Origin: Variovorax sp. 54
GTDB lineage: Bacteria; Pseudomonadota; Gammaproteobacteria; Burkholderiales; Burkholderiaceae_C
Assembly: GCF_002754375.1 (NCBI RefSeq)
Contig: NZ_PEFF01000001.1
Location: 4,481,501-4,545,500 of the forward strand
Reading direction: 5' to 3'
Length of the DNA stretch: 64,000 nt
Below the pieces are notes generated by a model. The model searched no databases. It saw only the letters and a program-made list of their open reading frames with translations, and was not told the DNA's origin. The position numbers and the translations under genes were made by a program. Positions 8,674 through 17,727 of this stretch are shown one piece after another (position 1 is the stretch's first letter; the number at the start of each line of letters is the position of its first letter).

Positions 8674-10935
8674 CTATTCCGAAGCCGCTCCAGCTTCTTT
8701 GTACTTGTATTCGGTGTAGCGGTAGCCACCGTACTTATAGCCATAGCTGCCATAGTGCCTGCGCGAAAGGTCCATGCCGTTGAAGACCACGCCGTTGACT
8801 TGCTGGCCCGCATGCGCGAGGCGCTTGACGCTCTCATTCAACTCGCCCAATTGAGTCAGGTTGTCACGGGCGACCAGCAGCACAGCACCTGCATGAGCAG
8901 CGACTGCCGCGGCATCGGCAGCCACCAGCACCGGCGGGCTGTCGATCACCACCAAGTCGTAGCGTTCCGAGAAGTCGTTCAGTAGTTCACCCAGTGCAGA
9001 TGACAGCATCATGTTCGCGGGGTTGAAGGGATAGGCGCCGGTCGTCAGGACATCGAGGTTTGGGATCACTTGGGCATGGATCGCCTGCTCGGGCGTCATG
9101 TCGCCCGCCAGCACATCTGCCAAGCCGCCCTTGCGCGGAAGCCCGAAGGCTTTTTGAAGATGTCCCTTGCGCAGGTCGGCGTCGATCAGCAGGACGCGCT
9201 TGCCGGCCTGCGCCATGATGACGGCGAAATTGCCGGAGACGAAACTCTTGCCCACACCAGGCGTAGCGCCGGTGATGAGTACGCGGTTGTTGCCGCTCTC
9301 CATCAAAGTCAGTTGCAGGGACACGCGCAGATTGCGCAGGCTCTCGATGGCAAGGCTCTCGGGAGAGGTTACTGCCAGCAATTGCACGCCCTTCGCGCCG
9401 CCGGCTATGTGTTCCAGAATCGTTTCCTGCTCGATGGCCAGTGGCACGACGGAATAGACGTTGAGGCCGAGGCGGTCCTCGATTTCCTGTGGGTTGCGAA
9501 TGCCGCTCGAGAGCTTGCTACGCAGGATGGCAAATGCAATGCCAGCCAGCAGCCCCAGCACCAGAGACAGTGCGATGACCAGCGGCTTCTGCGGTTTGAC
9601 CGCCTTTCTGGGCTCGACGGCTATGTCGAGCAGTCGCACATTGCCGATCTTGCCCTCCTTCACGAGCCGCAGCTGCAGCGAACTGTCGAGCATCGACTTG
9701 TAGAGCTCGCCATTGACGCGGACGTCGCGCTCCAAGCGGAGCGCATCACGTTGCACGGTCGGCATAGCGCTGACCTTCGTTTCGAGGCTGTTGATCTCAT
9801 GGCGGATGGCCGCAATTTGACCATCGAGCATCTGAACCTTCGGATTGCTCGCGGTGAAGCGCGACAGGAGCTCTCGCCGCAGTTGCTCGGACTCAAGCAA
9901 TTTTGTCTGGAGCTGCACCGACAGTGACAATGCCGCTTTTGCCTCTTCGTCGAAGGCCACAGTGCCATTCTGATTGCGGAAGCGAGCGTAGGAGTCCTCT
10001 GAGTTTTCCAGTTGCCGCTTGAATTCAGGCAGCTGTCGGTCAAGGAACTCGATGGTCTTCTCTGCCTCGGCAGCCTTCCGCTCGACATTTTGGCGCACGT
10101 ACTGGGTACCAATCTCGTTGAGCGTGCGACGCAGACGATCACGATCGCTGTCTTCGAGAGAGACGCTGATCACATTCGATTGCTTGCCTTGTTCGCCAAG
10201 TTGCACACGTTTCTGCAAGTCTTCAATCGTGGCCAGCAGCGATGCACGCGAAACAAGGAATTCGGCGCCAGGCTTGCCGTCGAGCCGCGAAACCACCAAT
10301 GTGATCGTCCCATCCTGCACCTGTTGGTTCAGGACCTTCCCGACGGTCCCGGTCAACGGTTCGGTGAGGTCGGGGTGGCTCAGCGTGTACTGACCACCCG
10401 CCATTGCGGTAATGGTGAAAGGCTTCTGATCTTCCAGCGCGGAAGGTACGTCAAATTTAGCAATGTCGACGGATTCGGTGCCAGAAACGTACCCTCCCAT
10501 GCCAAGAAAACCCGGGCTCGACAGTTCTTTCGCGCGCCTGGAGAGCCATTCGCCGATAAACGGCAAATAGCGCGGCTGTGCATCGATGTACAGCTGCTTC
10601 GCCTCAACGGCTCCTCCAATGACCATCCGAGAACGGATGATTTGAATTTCGCCGGTGGCCGGCGTTTTCACATCAAAAAGACTTGCGGTGTCGCCGAGAA
10701 AATTCTTGGCGTCGGGGGCGGCATCTTCGACCTGAATCAGAAGGTTGGATTGATAGATCGGTGTGGCCAGGAGTGCGTAAGCCGTACCGATCGCGAGGGC
10801 GACCGCGGTGATGCCCGCCACCAGCCACTTGCGATCGAGCAGGATATCGAAGTACTCGGACAGATGAATTGCATCGTCGTCATCGTCACGTGCAAGTGCT
10901 GAGGAGGGGGCCGTTGTGGAGGCAGAAGGGATCAT
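8674..10935 (-). CDS. wzc: Polysaccharide co-polymerase / bacterial tyrosine autokinase (Wzc type)
   Basis: Inner-membrane chain-length regulator and BY-kinase, 753 residues. It has an N-terminal Wzz domain with a TM helix near residues 35-55, a large periplasmic coiled-coil region, a second TM near residues 445-465, and a cytoplasmic kinase with Walker A GATPGVGKS (residues 556-564), Walker A' LLIDADLR and Walker B VVIDSPP. The C-terminus carries eight tyrosines (728, 731, 733, 735, 738, 740, 743 and 745), the autophosphorylated cluster of Wzc. Its start overlaps the phosphatase stop by four bases, so the two are one transcript on the minus strand. No outer-membrane Wza-type exporter gene is seen next to it in this window. 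Confidence 0.93.
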   Translation of the reverse strand: MIPSASTTAPSSALARDDDDDAIHLSEYFDILLDRKWLVAGITAVALAIGTAYALLATPIYQSNLLIQVEDAAPDAKNFLGDTASLFDVKTPATGEIQIIRSRMVIGGAVEAKQLYIDAQPRYLPFIGEWLSRRAKELSSPGFLGMGGYVSGTESVDIAKFDVPSALEDQKPFTITAMAGGQYTLSHPDLTEPLTGTVGKVLNQQVQDGTITLVVSRLDGKPGAEFLVSRASLLATIEDLQKRVQLGEQGKQSNVISVSLEDSDRDRLRRTLNEIGTQYVRQNVERKAAEAEKTIEFLDRQLPEFKRQLENSEDSYARFRNQNGTVAFDEEAKAALSLSVQLQTKLLESEQLRRELLSRFTASNPKVQMLDGQIAAIRHEINSLETKVSAMPTVQRDALRLERDVRVNGELYKSMLDSSLQLRLVKEGKIGNVRLLDIAVEPRKAVKPQKPLVIALSLVLGLLAGIAFAILRSKLSSGIRNPQEIEDRLGLNVYSVVPLAIEQETILEHIAGGAKGVQLLAVTSPESLAIESLRNLRVSLQLTLMESGNNRVLITGATPGVGKSFVSGNFAVIMAQAGKRVLLIDADLRKGHLQKAFGLPRKGGLADVLAGDMTPEQAIHAQVIPNLDVLTTGAYPFNPANMMLSSALGELLNDFSERYDLVVIDSPPVLVAADAAAVAAHAGAVLLVARDNLTQLGELNESVKRLAHAGQQVNGVVFNGMDLSRRHYGSYGYKYGGYRYTEYKYKEAGAASE

Positions 10936-11366
10936 GAGAGTTTGCGAATGCGTTCTGCCCAGGCTTGGGCGCCATCGGCGATGAGTTGCAGGGCCTGCTC
11001 GAAGGCCGGGCGGCCCATGCGATATGGATCGGGAATATCAACGCGTGCGACTTCGCCCAATCGGAACAGTTTGCCCCGGGTCAGCGGATGGCGCTGACCG
11101 ATGTGAATCCGCTGGGCTTCATCCATCGCAAGAATAAGATCGGCCTGCTGGCACATCTGTCCTGTGAGTTGGCGCGCACGGTGGCCCTCGATGTCGATGC
11201 CGCGTGCAGCCATTAATTTGCGTGCGATCGGATCTGCGGGGTGACCGACCAGAGCGCCCGTCCCGGCAGACGTGACTTGAACCTGTGGCAATGCTGCAGC
11301 GATCAGTGCTTCCCCCATGGGACTGCGACAGATGTTGCCAATGCATACCACCAGAACGGATTTCAT
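10932..11366 (-). CDS. wzb: Low-molecular-weight protein-tyrosine phosphatase (Wzb type)
   Basis: Cytoplasmic phosphatase of 144 residues, the partner that dephosphorylates the tyrosine cluster of the Wzc kinase. The N-terminal MKSVLVVCIGNICRSPMGE contains the P-loop CxxxxxRS, and the late segment VDIPDPYRMG supplies the DP general acid. ATG at 11366 is used because the P-loop belongs about ten residues from the N-terminus in this family; the open frame continues to 11516 but the extra part looks non-coding. It is the first gene of the minus-strand pair and shares the 446-nt upstream region with the divergent WbpM-type gene. Confidence 0.93.
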   Translation of the reverse strand: MKSVLVVCIGNICRSPMGEALIAAALPQVQVTSAGTGALVGHPADPIARKLMAARGIDIEGHRARQLTGQMCQQADLILAMDEAQRIHIGQRHPLTRGKLFRLGEVARVDIPDPYRMGRPAFEQALQLIADGAQAWAERIRKLS

Positions 11367-11812
11367 GAGACTTGGCTCCCTGCGAAGGCTTGTGCCTCTG
11401 TTGTCAGACTCAACGTATTGCGTGCCGCGTACTTCATATCCAGCATGAATCATGCGTCGTACAGAAACTCCCTCACCAATTCTTGGTTGAGCGATTGGAT
11501 CGCGCCATCTAGACAAGAGAGATAAAGGCTGGGCACGCCCTTGGCATTGTAGTCAGGGCGTTTGTGGCTACTGCCCGGTGCTGTTGCCACGCGGCGGGCA
11601 TTCTCTGCACCCCGCATCGATCTTGGTCGCAAGGGTGCAGTGGGTCGAAGGCGCGGATGAGCGCTCCGTGACCAAAGTCATGTCGATGCACAAGATACAA
11701 AAAATGACATCTTGAATGTCGCGAATCCCCTGAATTGGGGGGGAGGGGTGGGTACCCTTCGCGGACAATTGTTGCAGCGCGGCACCCTGTAGGTGCCGCA
11801 GGAGTTTTCAGT
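11367..11812. promoter_or_regulatory. Divergent intergenic region between wzb and the WbpM-type gene
   Basis: No convincing gene lies in these 446 nt. Visible elements are an inverted repeat CAAGAT-N12-ATCTTG (11691-11714), an overlapping GACAT-N5-ATGTC (11706-11720), a G-rich run (11734-11754), and a perfect 8-bp stem-loop (11779-11786 with 11792-11799, loop CTGTA) ending at the AGGAG ribosome site of the next gene. It must hold promoters for both directions, but no single -35/-10 pair stands out by eye. Confidence 0.55.
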
Positions 11813-13816
11813 GTGATCAATCGTTTGGCTGCCCCCTTGCTTGCCTTGCCGCGCCCGGTGAAGCGCATGCTGGCTCTAGGGGTCGATGCGATGCTCTGCG
11901 TCTTGTGTGTCTGGTTGGCATTCAGCTTTCGCTTCGAGCAATGGATGGCACCGCGCGGCGTTCAGTGGTCGGCTGTCGCGGTGGCCGTTGCCCTTGCGCT
12001 CCCCCTCTTTGTGGTTTTCGGGCTCTACAGAGCCATCTTCCGATATGCAGGCACGGCTGCAGTCATGGCTATCGTGCGCGCGTGCGTATTGTTTGGCCTC
12101 GGCTATGCTTTGATCTTCTCGGTGGTCGGTGTGCGAGGAGTGCCGCGAACGGTCGGTTTACTCGTGCCGCTGCTTTTGTTCCTGGCCATCGCCGGCTCGC
12201 GCATGTTTGCGCGCTATTGGTTGGGTGGTCTCTACATGAGCGCTCTGCAGCGCAAGCAACTGCCTCAGGTGGTGATCTACGGTGCCGGTAGCGCGGGTTT
12301 GCAACTGGCTGCGGCGTTAGCTCAAAGTCGGGACATGGTCGTCCGCGCTTTCGTTGACGACGACTCGCATCTCCAGGGCAACACGATCAACGGCCTGCGC
12401 ATTCAATCCTCGGATTGGCTCAGCAGCAACGCCGCCAGCTGGGGCATCACGGACGTACTCTTGGCGATGCCTTCAGCCAGCCGCGGGCGCCGTGTTGAAA
12501 TTCTGAACCAGTTGTTGCCATTGCATCTGCATGTACGGATGCTTCCGGGGCTGCTCGATCTGGCCAATGGCAAGGTGCAGGTCAATGACCTGGTCGAAGT
12601 CGACATCGAGGACTTGCTGGGGCGAGATCCGGTCGAACCGGTGGCGGACTTGCTGCACAAGCACATTCGCGGCCAAGTGGTGCTGGTCACCGGAGCCGGT
12701 GGCTCCATCGGCAGTGAGCTGTGCCGGCAGATCGTTCAGCTGTCGCCTTCCACGCTGCTGCTTGTGGAGCTGAGCGAGTACGCGCTCTATGGCATCCATC
12801 AGGAACTGGAGCAGTTGGCGCCGAACGTACGTATCGTTCCGCTGCTCGCCTCGGTGTGCGACGTCGCGCGGCTACGCGAAGTGATGCGCGCCTGGCGCCC
12901 TGACACGGTCTATCACGCGGCGGCGTACAAGCATGTGCCGCTCGTCGAGCACAACCCGGCAGAGGGTGTGCGAAACAACGCGATGGGCACGCTCACTACG
13001 GCGCGGATTGCCATGGAGTGCAAGGTTCCCAACTTTGTCCTGATCAGTACCGACAAAGCTGTGCGGCCTACGAACATCATGGGAGCCAGCAAGCGGGTCG
13101 CTGAAATGGCGTTGCAGGGATTGGCCCAGCAGAGTTCGGACACATGCTTCTCGATGGTCCGCTTCGGTAACGTGCTTGGTTCCAGTGGCTCGGTAGTGCC
13201 GTTGTTTCGCAAGCAGATCGAGGCGGGTGGCCCGATCACGCTGACGCATGCAGACATCACGCGCTATTTCATGACCATTCCTGAAGCCGCCCAGTTGGTG
13301 ATTCAGGCGGGCGCGATGGCGCAGGGCGGTGATGTCTTCGTGCTCGATATGGGCGAGCCGGTGAGGATCATCGACCTCGCCCGCCGACTGGTAGAGCTTT
13401 CAGGGCGCACCGTCCGTGACGAGCATTCGCCGGATGGCGATATCGAGCTGCAGGTGACCGGGTTGCGACCTGGAGAGAAGCTCTACGAAGAGCTCCTGAT
13501 CGGTGACAGCGCGATGCCTACGGTACATCCTCGTGTCATGAAGGCACATGATCCCTGTCTGCCTTGGAATGAGCTCTGGCGCCAGTTCGAGACACTGAAT
13601 GCAGCACTCGAAAGCAGCGATGTGCCGATGCTGAAGCGGACGCTGACGCAGATGCTGCCCGGCTATCGGCCGCATGCGGAGGTTGTGGATTGGGTGCACA
13701 TGGAGCGTCACCGTGTGCGTGACGGGGCTCAGCTGCACGCGGCGGCAGTCGGCGCTGCGCAGGTGGGTGAGGCCGACCAGTCGCCCACGCCGAATCAGAT
13801 TGCCGTGGCAATCTGA
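11813..13816 (+). CDS. wbpM: Membrane nucleotide-sugar 4,6-dehydratase (WbpM/CapD/PglF family)
   Basis: UDP-N-acetylglucosamine 4,6-dehydratase-type enzyme, 667 residues. Four N-terminal TM helices (residues about 5-120) precede a first Rossmann domain (YGAGSAGLQLAAAL) and the catalytic SDR domain starting with VTGAGGSIGSELCRQI near residue 290. STDKAVRPTNIMGASKR near residue 412 holds the active site; the usual Tyr of YxxxK is Met here, as is normal in the large membrane WbpM group. The GTG start at 11813 follows AGGAG and a stem-loop; the frame from 11735 has no ribosome site. It probably feeds the SDR at 6085 to make a 6-deoxy-HexNAc. A strong terminator follows. Confidence 0.92.
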   Translation: MINRLAAPLLALPRPVKRMLALGVDAMLCVLCVWLAFSFRFEQWMAPRGVQWSAVAVAVALALPLFVVFGLYRAIFRYAGTAAVMAIVRACVLFGLGYALIFSVVGVRGVPRTVGLLVPLLLFLAIAGSRMFARYWLGGLYMSALQRKQLPQVVIYGAGSAGLQLAAALAQSRDMVVRAFVDDDSHLQGNTINGLRIQSSDWLSSNAASWGITDVLLAMPSASRGRRVEILNQLLPLHLHVRMLPGLLDLANGKVQVNDLVEVDIEDLLGRDPVEPVADLLHKHIRGQVVLVTGAGGSIGSELCRQIVQLSPSTLLLVELSEYALYGIHQELEQLAPNVRIVPLLASVCDVARLREVMRAWRPDTVYHAAAYKHVPLVEHNPAEGVRNNAMGTLTTARIAMECKVPNFVLISTDKAVRPTNIMGASKRVAEMALQGLAQQSSDTCFSMVRFGNVLGSSGSVVPLFRKQIEAGGPITLTHADITRYFMTIPEAAQLVIQAGAMAQGGDVFVLDMGEPVRIIDLARRLVELSGRTVRDEHSPDGDIELQVTGLRPGEKLYEELLIGDSAMPTVHPRVMKAHDPCLPWNELWRQFETLNAALESSDVPMLKRTLTQMLPGYRPHAEVVDWVHMERHRVRDGAQLHAAAVGAAQVGEADQSPTPNQIAVAI

Positions 13817-13875
13817 TTCGATAGAACTGCTTCATTCTTTTCCCGCTCCGACTCGCCGGGGAGGATGCTGAGATC

Positions 13876-13905
13876 AAGAGCCCCGATCCGGGGCTCTTTT
13901 GTTTT
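13876..13905. terminator. Rho-independent terminator between convergent genes
   Basis: A perfect 9-bp stem AAGAGCCCC/GGGGCTCTT (13876-13884 with 13890-13898) and 5-nt loop are followed by TTGTTTTC on the plus strand. It ends the WbpM-type transcript, and the A-rich left flank lets it also work for the opposing gene. Confidence 0.85.
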
Positions 13906-13918
13906 CAGTCGGTGTCGC

Positions 13919-16900
13919 CTACTGCGCCCGTTTGAAGTCGAGGATGTTGTCCCCCGCCTTCGGTGCCTTGTCGTCGGCTGGTGAGAAGTTGAAAGCCTTC
14001 GGATCCCGTATCGATGTCATCTCGAACAACGGGTTGATCCGTCCCAGCTTGGCGCCACCATCCCGCACCAGCGGAGCCCAGGCAAAGTTCGCAGTGAACT
14101 TGCTCGAGCGCGGCAGCAACGCGTCGAAGGGAATGGACACGTAGATGCCCTTGTCGAAGCTACCTTCGCCGAACTGCGCGGCGGACACGTTGGTCTTGGT
14201 GGCCCAGGCGCCGATCGTCACGCCGTTGTCGAAGCGGCGGCTGATGTCGAGGGTGACGCCACGATCGCCTGCAAGGTACTGGCCTGCGCTGATCCTGGCC
14301 TGCACGCCGTTCCAGCCGGTGTCCCAATAGAGCGTGGCGTGGCCGGTGTTGACCTTGTAGTCGCGCAGGCCGAGGTCTTGCGCGAAGTCGCGCTGGCGCA
14401 CATGGTTGATGTCGATGCCGAAGGCGAACTTGCTGCGCCACGGGCGATACAGCCACTCGGCGCCCACGCCGGCAAACATCGACTCAAGGGCGCCGCCGTA
14501 GACGCTGTAGTACTGGTCTTCGTTCAGCCGGCCCACGTGGGTCAGCTGAAACACCGGCATCGTCAACCGCTTGGTCGTTGCGTACTCGCGCTGGTAGGTC
14601 CGCACGCGGGGAAGGTTGCTGGGCGCCGTGTAGGTGAACTTGTCGAAGTTGTCGAGCAGGCGCCAGTTCAGCGCGGCATTCACCCAGGTGCTCGGCGTGA
14701 AGCGGTACTCCGCAGTGGCCGAGACGCCGAGTTGGTAGAGCAGGAAGGCATCGGGGCCGCCGAGGATCTGCGAGAAGCTCGGGGTCAGGCCGAAGGTGAG
14801 TTTTTCTGTGCGCCGTTCCCAGGGAGCCATGGCCGGTGTCTCGCCGGGCGATGCGGTGGCGGTGGCTGTTGTGTCGGCGGGTGTGCGCGGTGGCGATGCC
14901 GGCACGTAGAGCCCGTCTTCGGTCCGGCCGCGCGGCGGCGCGTAGTCCTCGCGTTGGTCCGCGGCGCGCAGTTCTGCGGGCGTCTGCGCCTGGTAGTGCG
15001 CTGTCACCCACTCGCTGCGATTGACAACCTGCGTATGCAGAGCCAGTCCGCGCTCGTTGTAATGAAGGACGAAGTGCTTGATCGACGCCGGTGCATCGCG
15101 GTGCATGACGGCAATGACCTGCTGCACGCGGGCCTCGCGGTACACCGTGTGGCTCTCGGTGATCCAGACGTGTGCGCTGTCGCCTTGCGGCGCGATGCGT
15201 TGCACGGTCCATTCGGTGCGTGCCTGGATCTCCGCAGCGGTGGTGGCCCAGCCGGGTGGATTGGCCGGAGCCTCCGGCGTGAAGCGGGGCGGCGGCGGGT
15301 CTGCGGGTTTGCCGGACCGCATGTTCGCCATGTTGGTGGACAGGGTCAGGCCCACCATCACCTTGTTGCCGCGCTCCAGGCCGGCGGTGAAGGCGACGCC
15401 GGGCGAGTAGCGATATTCCAGGCCAACGTTGAAGGGTGAGCGCTGAACCTGGTTGTTCTGCTGAGGCTCGTTCTTGTAGTTGTTGCCTTCGTACTCGAGC
15501 TTGACCGTCAAGGGATCCCAGGGCGTGCGCCATTCGATACCGCCGAACAGCGCGGCGGGGCCCCGGAAGAAGGCGTTGAAGTTCGCTTCACCGCCCGTCG
15601 CGGAGCTCACCGTGCGCGTTCTGAAGCGATTGCTCAGGGCTAGCAGGGGATTGCGGATGTTTCCGCTGTTGCCCAAGTATCCCCAACCGATGCCGAGGCT
15701 GAAGTCGAGATCACCGTACCGTTTGTTAGCGACCAGGTACTCGGAAGAAAAGAGTCCGGTGCCCCCAAGGTCGCGAAAGCCCAGCGCCAATTCCGGCGCA
15801 TAGGCCGATTCGCGCAGCAGCCGCACCTTCACGTCGATGCTCTTGTCCTTGTAGCTCTGGCCTGGAGTGTTGGCGAAATAGGTGCGGTTGCTGACCGAGG
15901 TGTAGCGAAAGCCGGCCTCCAGCCAATCCAGCGGCTGGAACATCACGTTCAGCCGCGTATAGGGCGACACGTGGCTGATCGACGTGCGGAAATCGCCGGC
16001 TTCGCCCATGCGTGCCGTGGGCGTTTGGAGAAGACCTGTTTCGCCCCAGTCGTTGCTGCTCGTGCGAGGTGCCTTGTATTGCGGGGCCGATGCGTCGGGG
16101 CGCACGGAGATGACGCTTTCCGGCGGAACCGACGGTGGGACGGATGTACTGATTGAGGTGGCCGGCTTGGCAGCTGCAAGCGCGACAGTCGTGGTGCCGA
16201 GCGCTGCTGTCTGAGGCGAAGGGCCTTGTGTAGCCAGGAACTTGACAATGCCTTCCGATGCGTCGACCAGCTCGGTCATGCCGCGCGGCGCTGCCCAGAT
16301 CCATGCGCCAGGAGCCGGTTCATCGGAGGGGTGGCCATTCCAGGGGGCGATACCTACGCGAGAAGTCCGGCCGTCGGGTTGTGCAACCCATGCCCAGTCG
16401 TGGGTGCTGTCGGGTGCGCAGGCGATGACGTAGTCCCAGGCGGTCCGGCCGGCTTCGTGCGCCACGTGGCACAGCTCGCCATTGGGTCGGACAACCGCGA
16501 TGGTTTTCAATTGCGCAGAGGGCGCGACGAGCTGCTGGCCGGCCGACAGCAGAGGATCTTGATCTGGGTGTGCTTGTAACCAGCGGGGGTCCACGATGCC
16601 CAGTGCCACACGGCCGGTGACGGGCAGGTTCTGCAGCCACGTGATGAGCTTCAGCCGATCGAGTTGCTCGGAACGCGGTGCGCGCCTGCTGGCTGCCTCG
16701 AGGCGCACGAGCAGGGTGTTCTTCAGGAACTGTTGGGCCAGCCGCTCCTGCGGCACGCGCCAAGCCAGTCCGGGCGCTGCGGTGCCTTCCGGCTGACGCA
16801 GCAACCAAGTGCTCAGCCGCTCGCCGGGGCGCACTTCAGCATCATTTGCGGGCTCGACGGTCGCTGTGTTCTGCGACGGCTCCGCCAGCGCACCAAGGCT

Positions 16901-16978
16901 TGCCATCAGCGCGCAGGCAAGGGCCGTTCGACGGGGCCAGTGCGGGGGGCTGATGGCTCGCAGGAAAGGGGGGCTCAT
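13919..16978 (-). CDS. Fused GfcC(YjbG)-GfcD(YjbH) polysaccharide export protein
   Basis: Exported protein of 1019 residues in a yjbEFGH/gfcABCD-type locus. After a signal peptide (MSPPFLRAI... to ALAEP) the first about 230 residues resemble GfcC/YjbG: VTGRVALGIVDPRWL, then DWAWVAQPDG and a late APGAWIWA before a helix, all in GfcC order. From about residue 310 (DWGETGLLQTPTARMGEAG) it becomes YjbH/GfcD, an outer-membrane beta-barrel-rich lipoprotein family involved in exopolysaccharide secretion; the C-terminal half has alternating amphipathic strands. Separate E. coli YjbG and YjbH are about 245 and 698 residues, close to this sum. ATG at 16978 overlaps the yjbF-like stop (ATGA). No lipobox is evident, unlike E. 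coli YjbH. Confidence 0.82.
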   Translation of the reverse strand: MSPPFLRAISPPHWPRRTALACALMASLGALAEPSQNTATVEPANDAEVRPGERLSTWLLRQPEGTAAPGLAWRVPQERLAQQFLKNTLLVRLEAASRRAPRSEQLDRLKLITWLQNLPVTGRVALGIVDPRWLQAHPDQDPLLSAGQQLVAPSAQLKTIAVVRPNGELCHVAHEAGRTAWDYVIACAPDSTHDWAWVAQPDGRTSRVGIAPWNGHPSDEPAPGAWIWAAPRGMTELVDASEGIVKFLATQGPSPQTAALGTTTVALAAAKPATSISTSVPPSVPPESVISVRPDASAPQYKAPRTSSNDWGETGLLQTPTARMGEAGDFRTSISHVSPYTRLNVMFQPLDWLEAGFRYTSVSNRTYFANTPGQSYKDKSIDVKVRLLRESAYAPELALGFRDLGGTGLFSSEYLVANKRYGDLDFSLGIGWGYLGNSGNIRNPLLALSNRFRTRTVSSATGGEANFNAFFRGPAALFGGIEWRTPWDPLTVKLEYEGNNYKNEPQQNNQVQRSPFNVGLEYRYSPGVAFTAGLERGNKVMVGLTLSTNMANMRSGKPADPPPPRFTPEAPANPPGWATTAAEIQARTEWTVQRIAPQGDSAHVWITESHTVYREARVQQVIAVMHRDAPASIKHFVLHYNERGLALHTQVVNRSEWVTAHYQAQTPAELRAADQREDYAPPRGRTEDGLYVPASPPRTPADTTATATASPGETPAMAPWERRTEKLTFGLTPSFSQILGGPDAFLLYQLGVSATAEYRFTPSTWVNAALNWRLLDNFDKFTYTAPSNLPRVRTYQREYATTKRLTMPVFQLTHVGRLNEDQYYSVYGGALESMFAGVGAEWLYRPWRSKFAFGIDINHVRQRDFAQDLGLRDYKVNTGHATLYWDTGWNGVQARISAGQYLAGDRGVTLDISRRFDNGVTIGAWATKTNVSAAQFGEGSFDKGIYVSIPFDALLPRSSKFTANFAWAPLVRDGGAKLGRINPLFEMTSIRDPKAFNFSPADDKAPKAGDNILDFKRAQ

Positions 16979-17727
16979 GTACCAGCGCGCGCCGCGGTGC
17001 CGGCTGCTGGTGCGGGGGGTGTCCACTGTTCGAAGCTCATGCAGAGGTCGCGGGAAATACATTGCTCCGAATACACGACCTGGGGTGCGCCAGAAGCAAA
17101 CGAAACGCCGAAGCGCGCGGGAGGAACGGAGGCTGCCGCAGGGCGAGACACGCTGCGTTCCTCATACCAGCGCAAGGAGTTTGCAGGCGCACCGGCAAGA
17201 GCGCTGTCGGTGGGCGGTGCGATCGATGTGCGCGCGATGTCGTCGCGAATGCCGAAGCGATAGCCGGGCATCAGGTCGCGTTCTCGAGCGTAGGTCTGTG
17301 TGGTGTTGGCGGCTTGAGTTTGCCAAGCAGGTGGATTGGCAAGCCGAACGTCACGCCAGTCGATGGACAACCCGGTCGTGCCGACCAGTTGACCATTCAG
17401 CAGTCGGACCACCTCACCCGAGCCGCTGTACCAAACCTCGACAGACCCTTCGGCGCGTTGGTCGATGTAGCCGAGCACCATGAAAACGACGCGCCCATTG
17501 ACGCTGGTTCTCAGGTATCGATAGCTGGGATTGAAATTGGGCTGGGTTGCTGAGGACTCACCGCTATACAACAAGCGAGCCGAATCCAGCATGGCTGAAG
17601 TTCCGGAGGAGCAACCGCCAACGCCCAAGAAAAACGTTGCCAAAAGGCAACGTTCTAAGAGTCGCGTGGCGGAAGCAACGCGCGGACTTTTCAGCGAATG
17701 CCCTCCTTTCAGGAGGGCAACCAGCAT
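16975..17727 (-). CDS. yjbF: YjbF/GfcB-family outer-membrane lipoprotein
   Basis: Lipoprotein of the group-4 capsule/Yjb exopolysaccharide system. The precursor is 250 residues with a hydrophobic LLATFFLGVGGC lipobox near residue 39. The mature part has the family pattern SYRYLRTSVNGRVVFMVLGYID and a beta-rich domain. The ATG at 17727 overlaps the yjbE stop by one base (TAATG) and gives an unusually long 20-residue n-region. A stronger AGGAGG lies 7 nt before an in-frame CTG at codon 12, which would give a normal signal peptide. Two hairpins sit in the first 95 nt of the frame. It is followed by the fused yjbGH gene with a four-base overlap. Confidence 0.82.
   Translation of the reverse strand: MLVALLKGGHSLKSPRVASATRLLERCLLATFFLGVGGCSSGTSAMLDSARLLYSGESSATQPNFNPSYRYLRTSVNGRVVFMVLGYIDQRAEGSVEVWYSGSGEVVRLLNGQLVGTTGLSIDWRDVRLANPPAWQTQAANTTQTYARERDLMPGYRFGIRDDIARTSIAPPTDSALAGAPANSLRWYEERSVSRPAAASVPPARFGVSFASGAPQVVYSEQCISRDLCMSFEQWTPPAPAAGTAARAGT
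17633..17654 (-). terminator. Terminator-like hairpin inside the start of the yjbF-like gene
   Basis: On the minus strand a perfect 9-bp stem AACGTTGCC/GGCAACGTT closes a TTTT loop and is followed by TTTC. It looks like an intrinsic terminator but lies in the signal-peptide codons, about 75-95 nt into the frame. It could reduce transcription from yjbE into the downstream genes. Confidence 0.5.
17700..17718 (-). promoter_or_regulatory. Stem-loop sequestering an AGGAGG sequence at the yjbE/yjbF junction
   Basis: A perfect 8-bp stem GCCCTCCT/AGGAGGGC with a GAA loop begins 9 nt after the yjbE stop. The right arm holds AGGAGG, an ideal ribosome site that would be hidden when the hairpin forms. 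It may set the ratio of YjbE to the downstream proteins. Confidence 0.5.
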
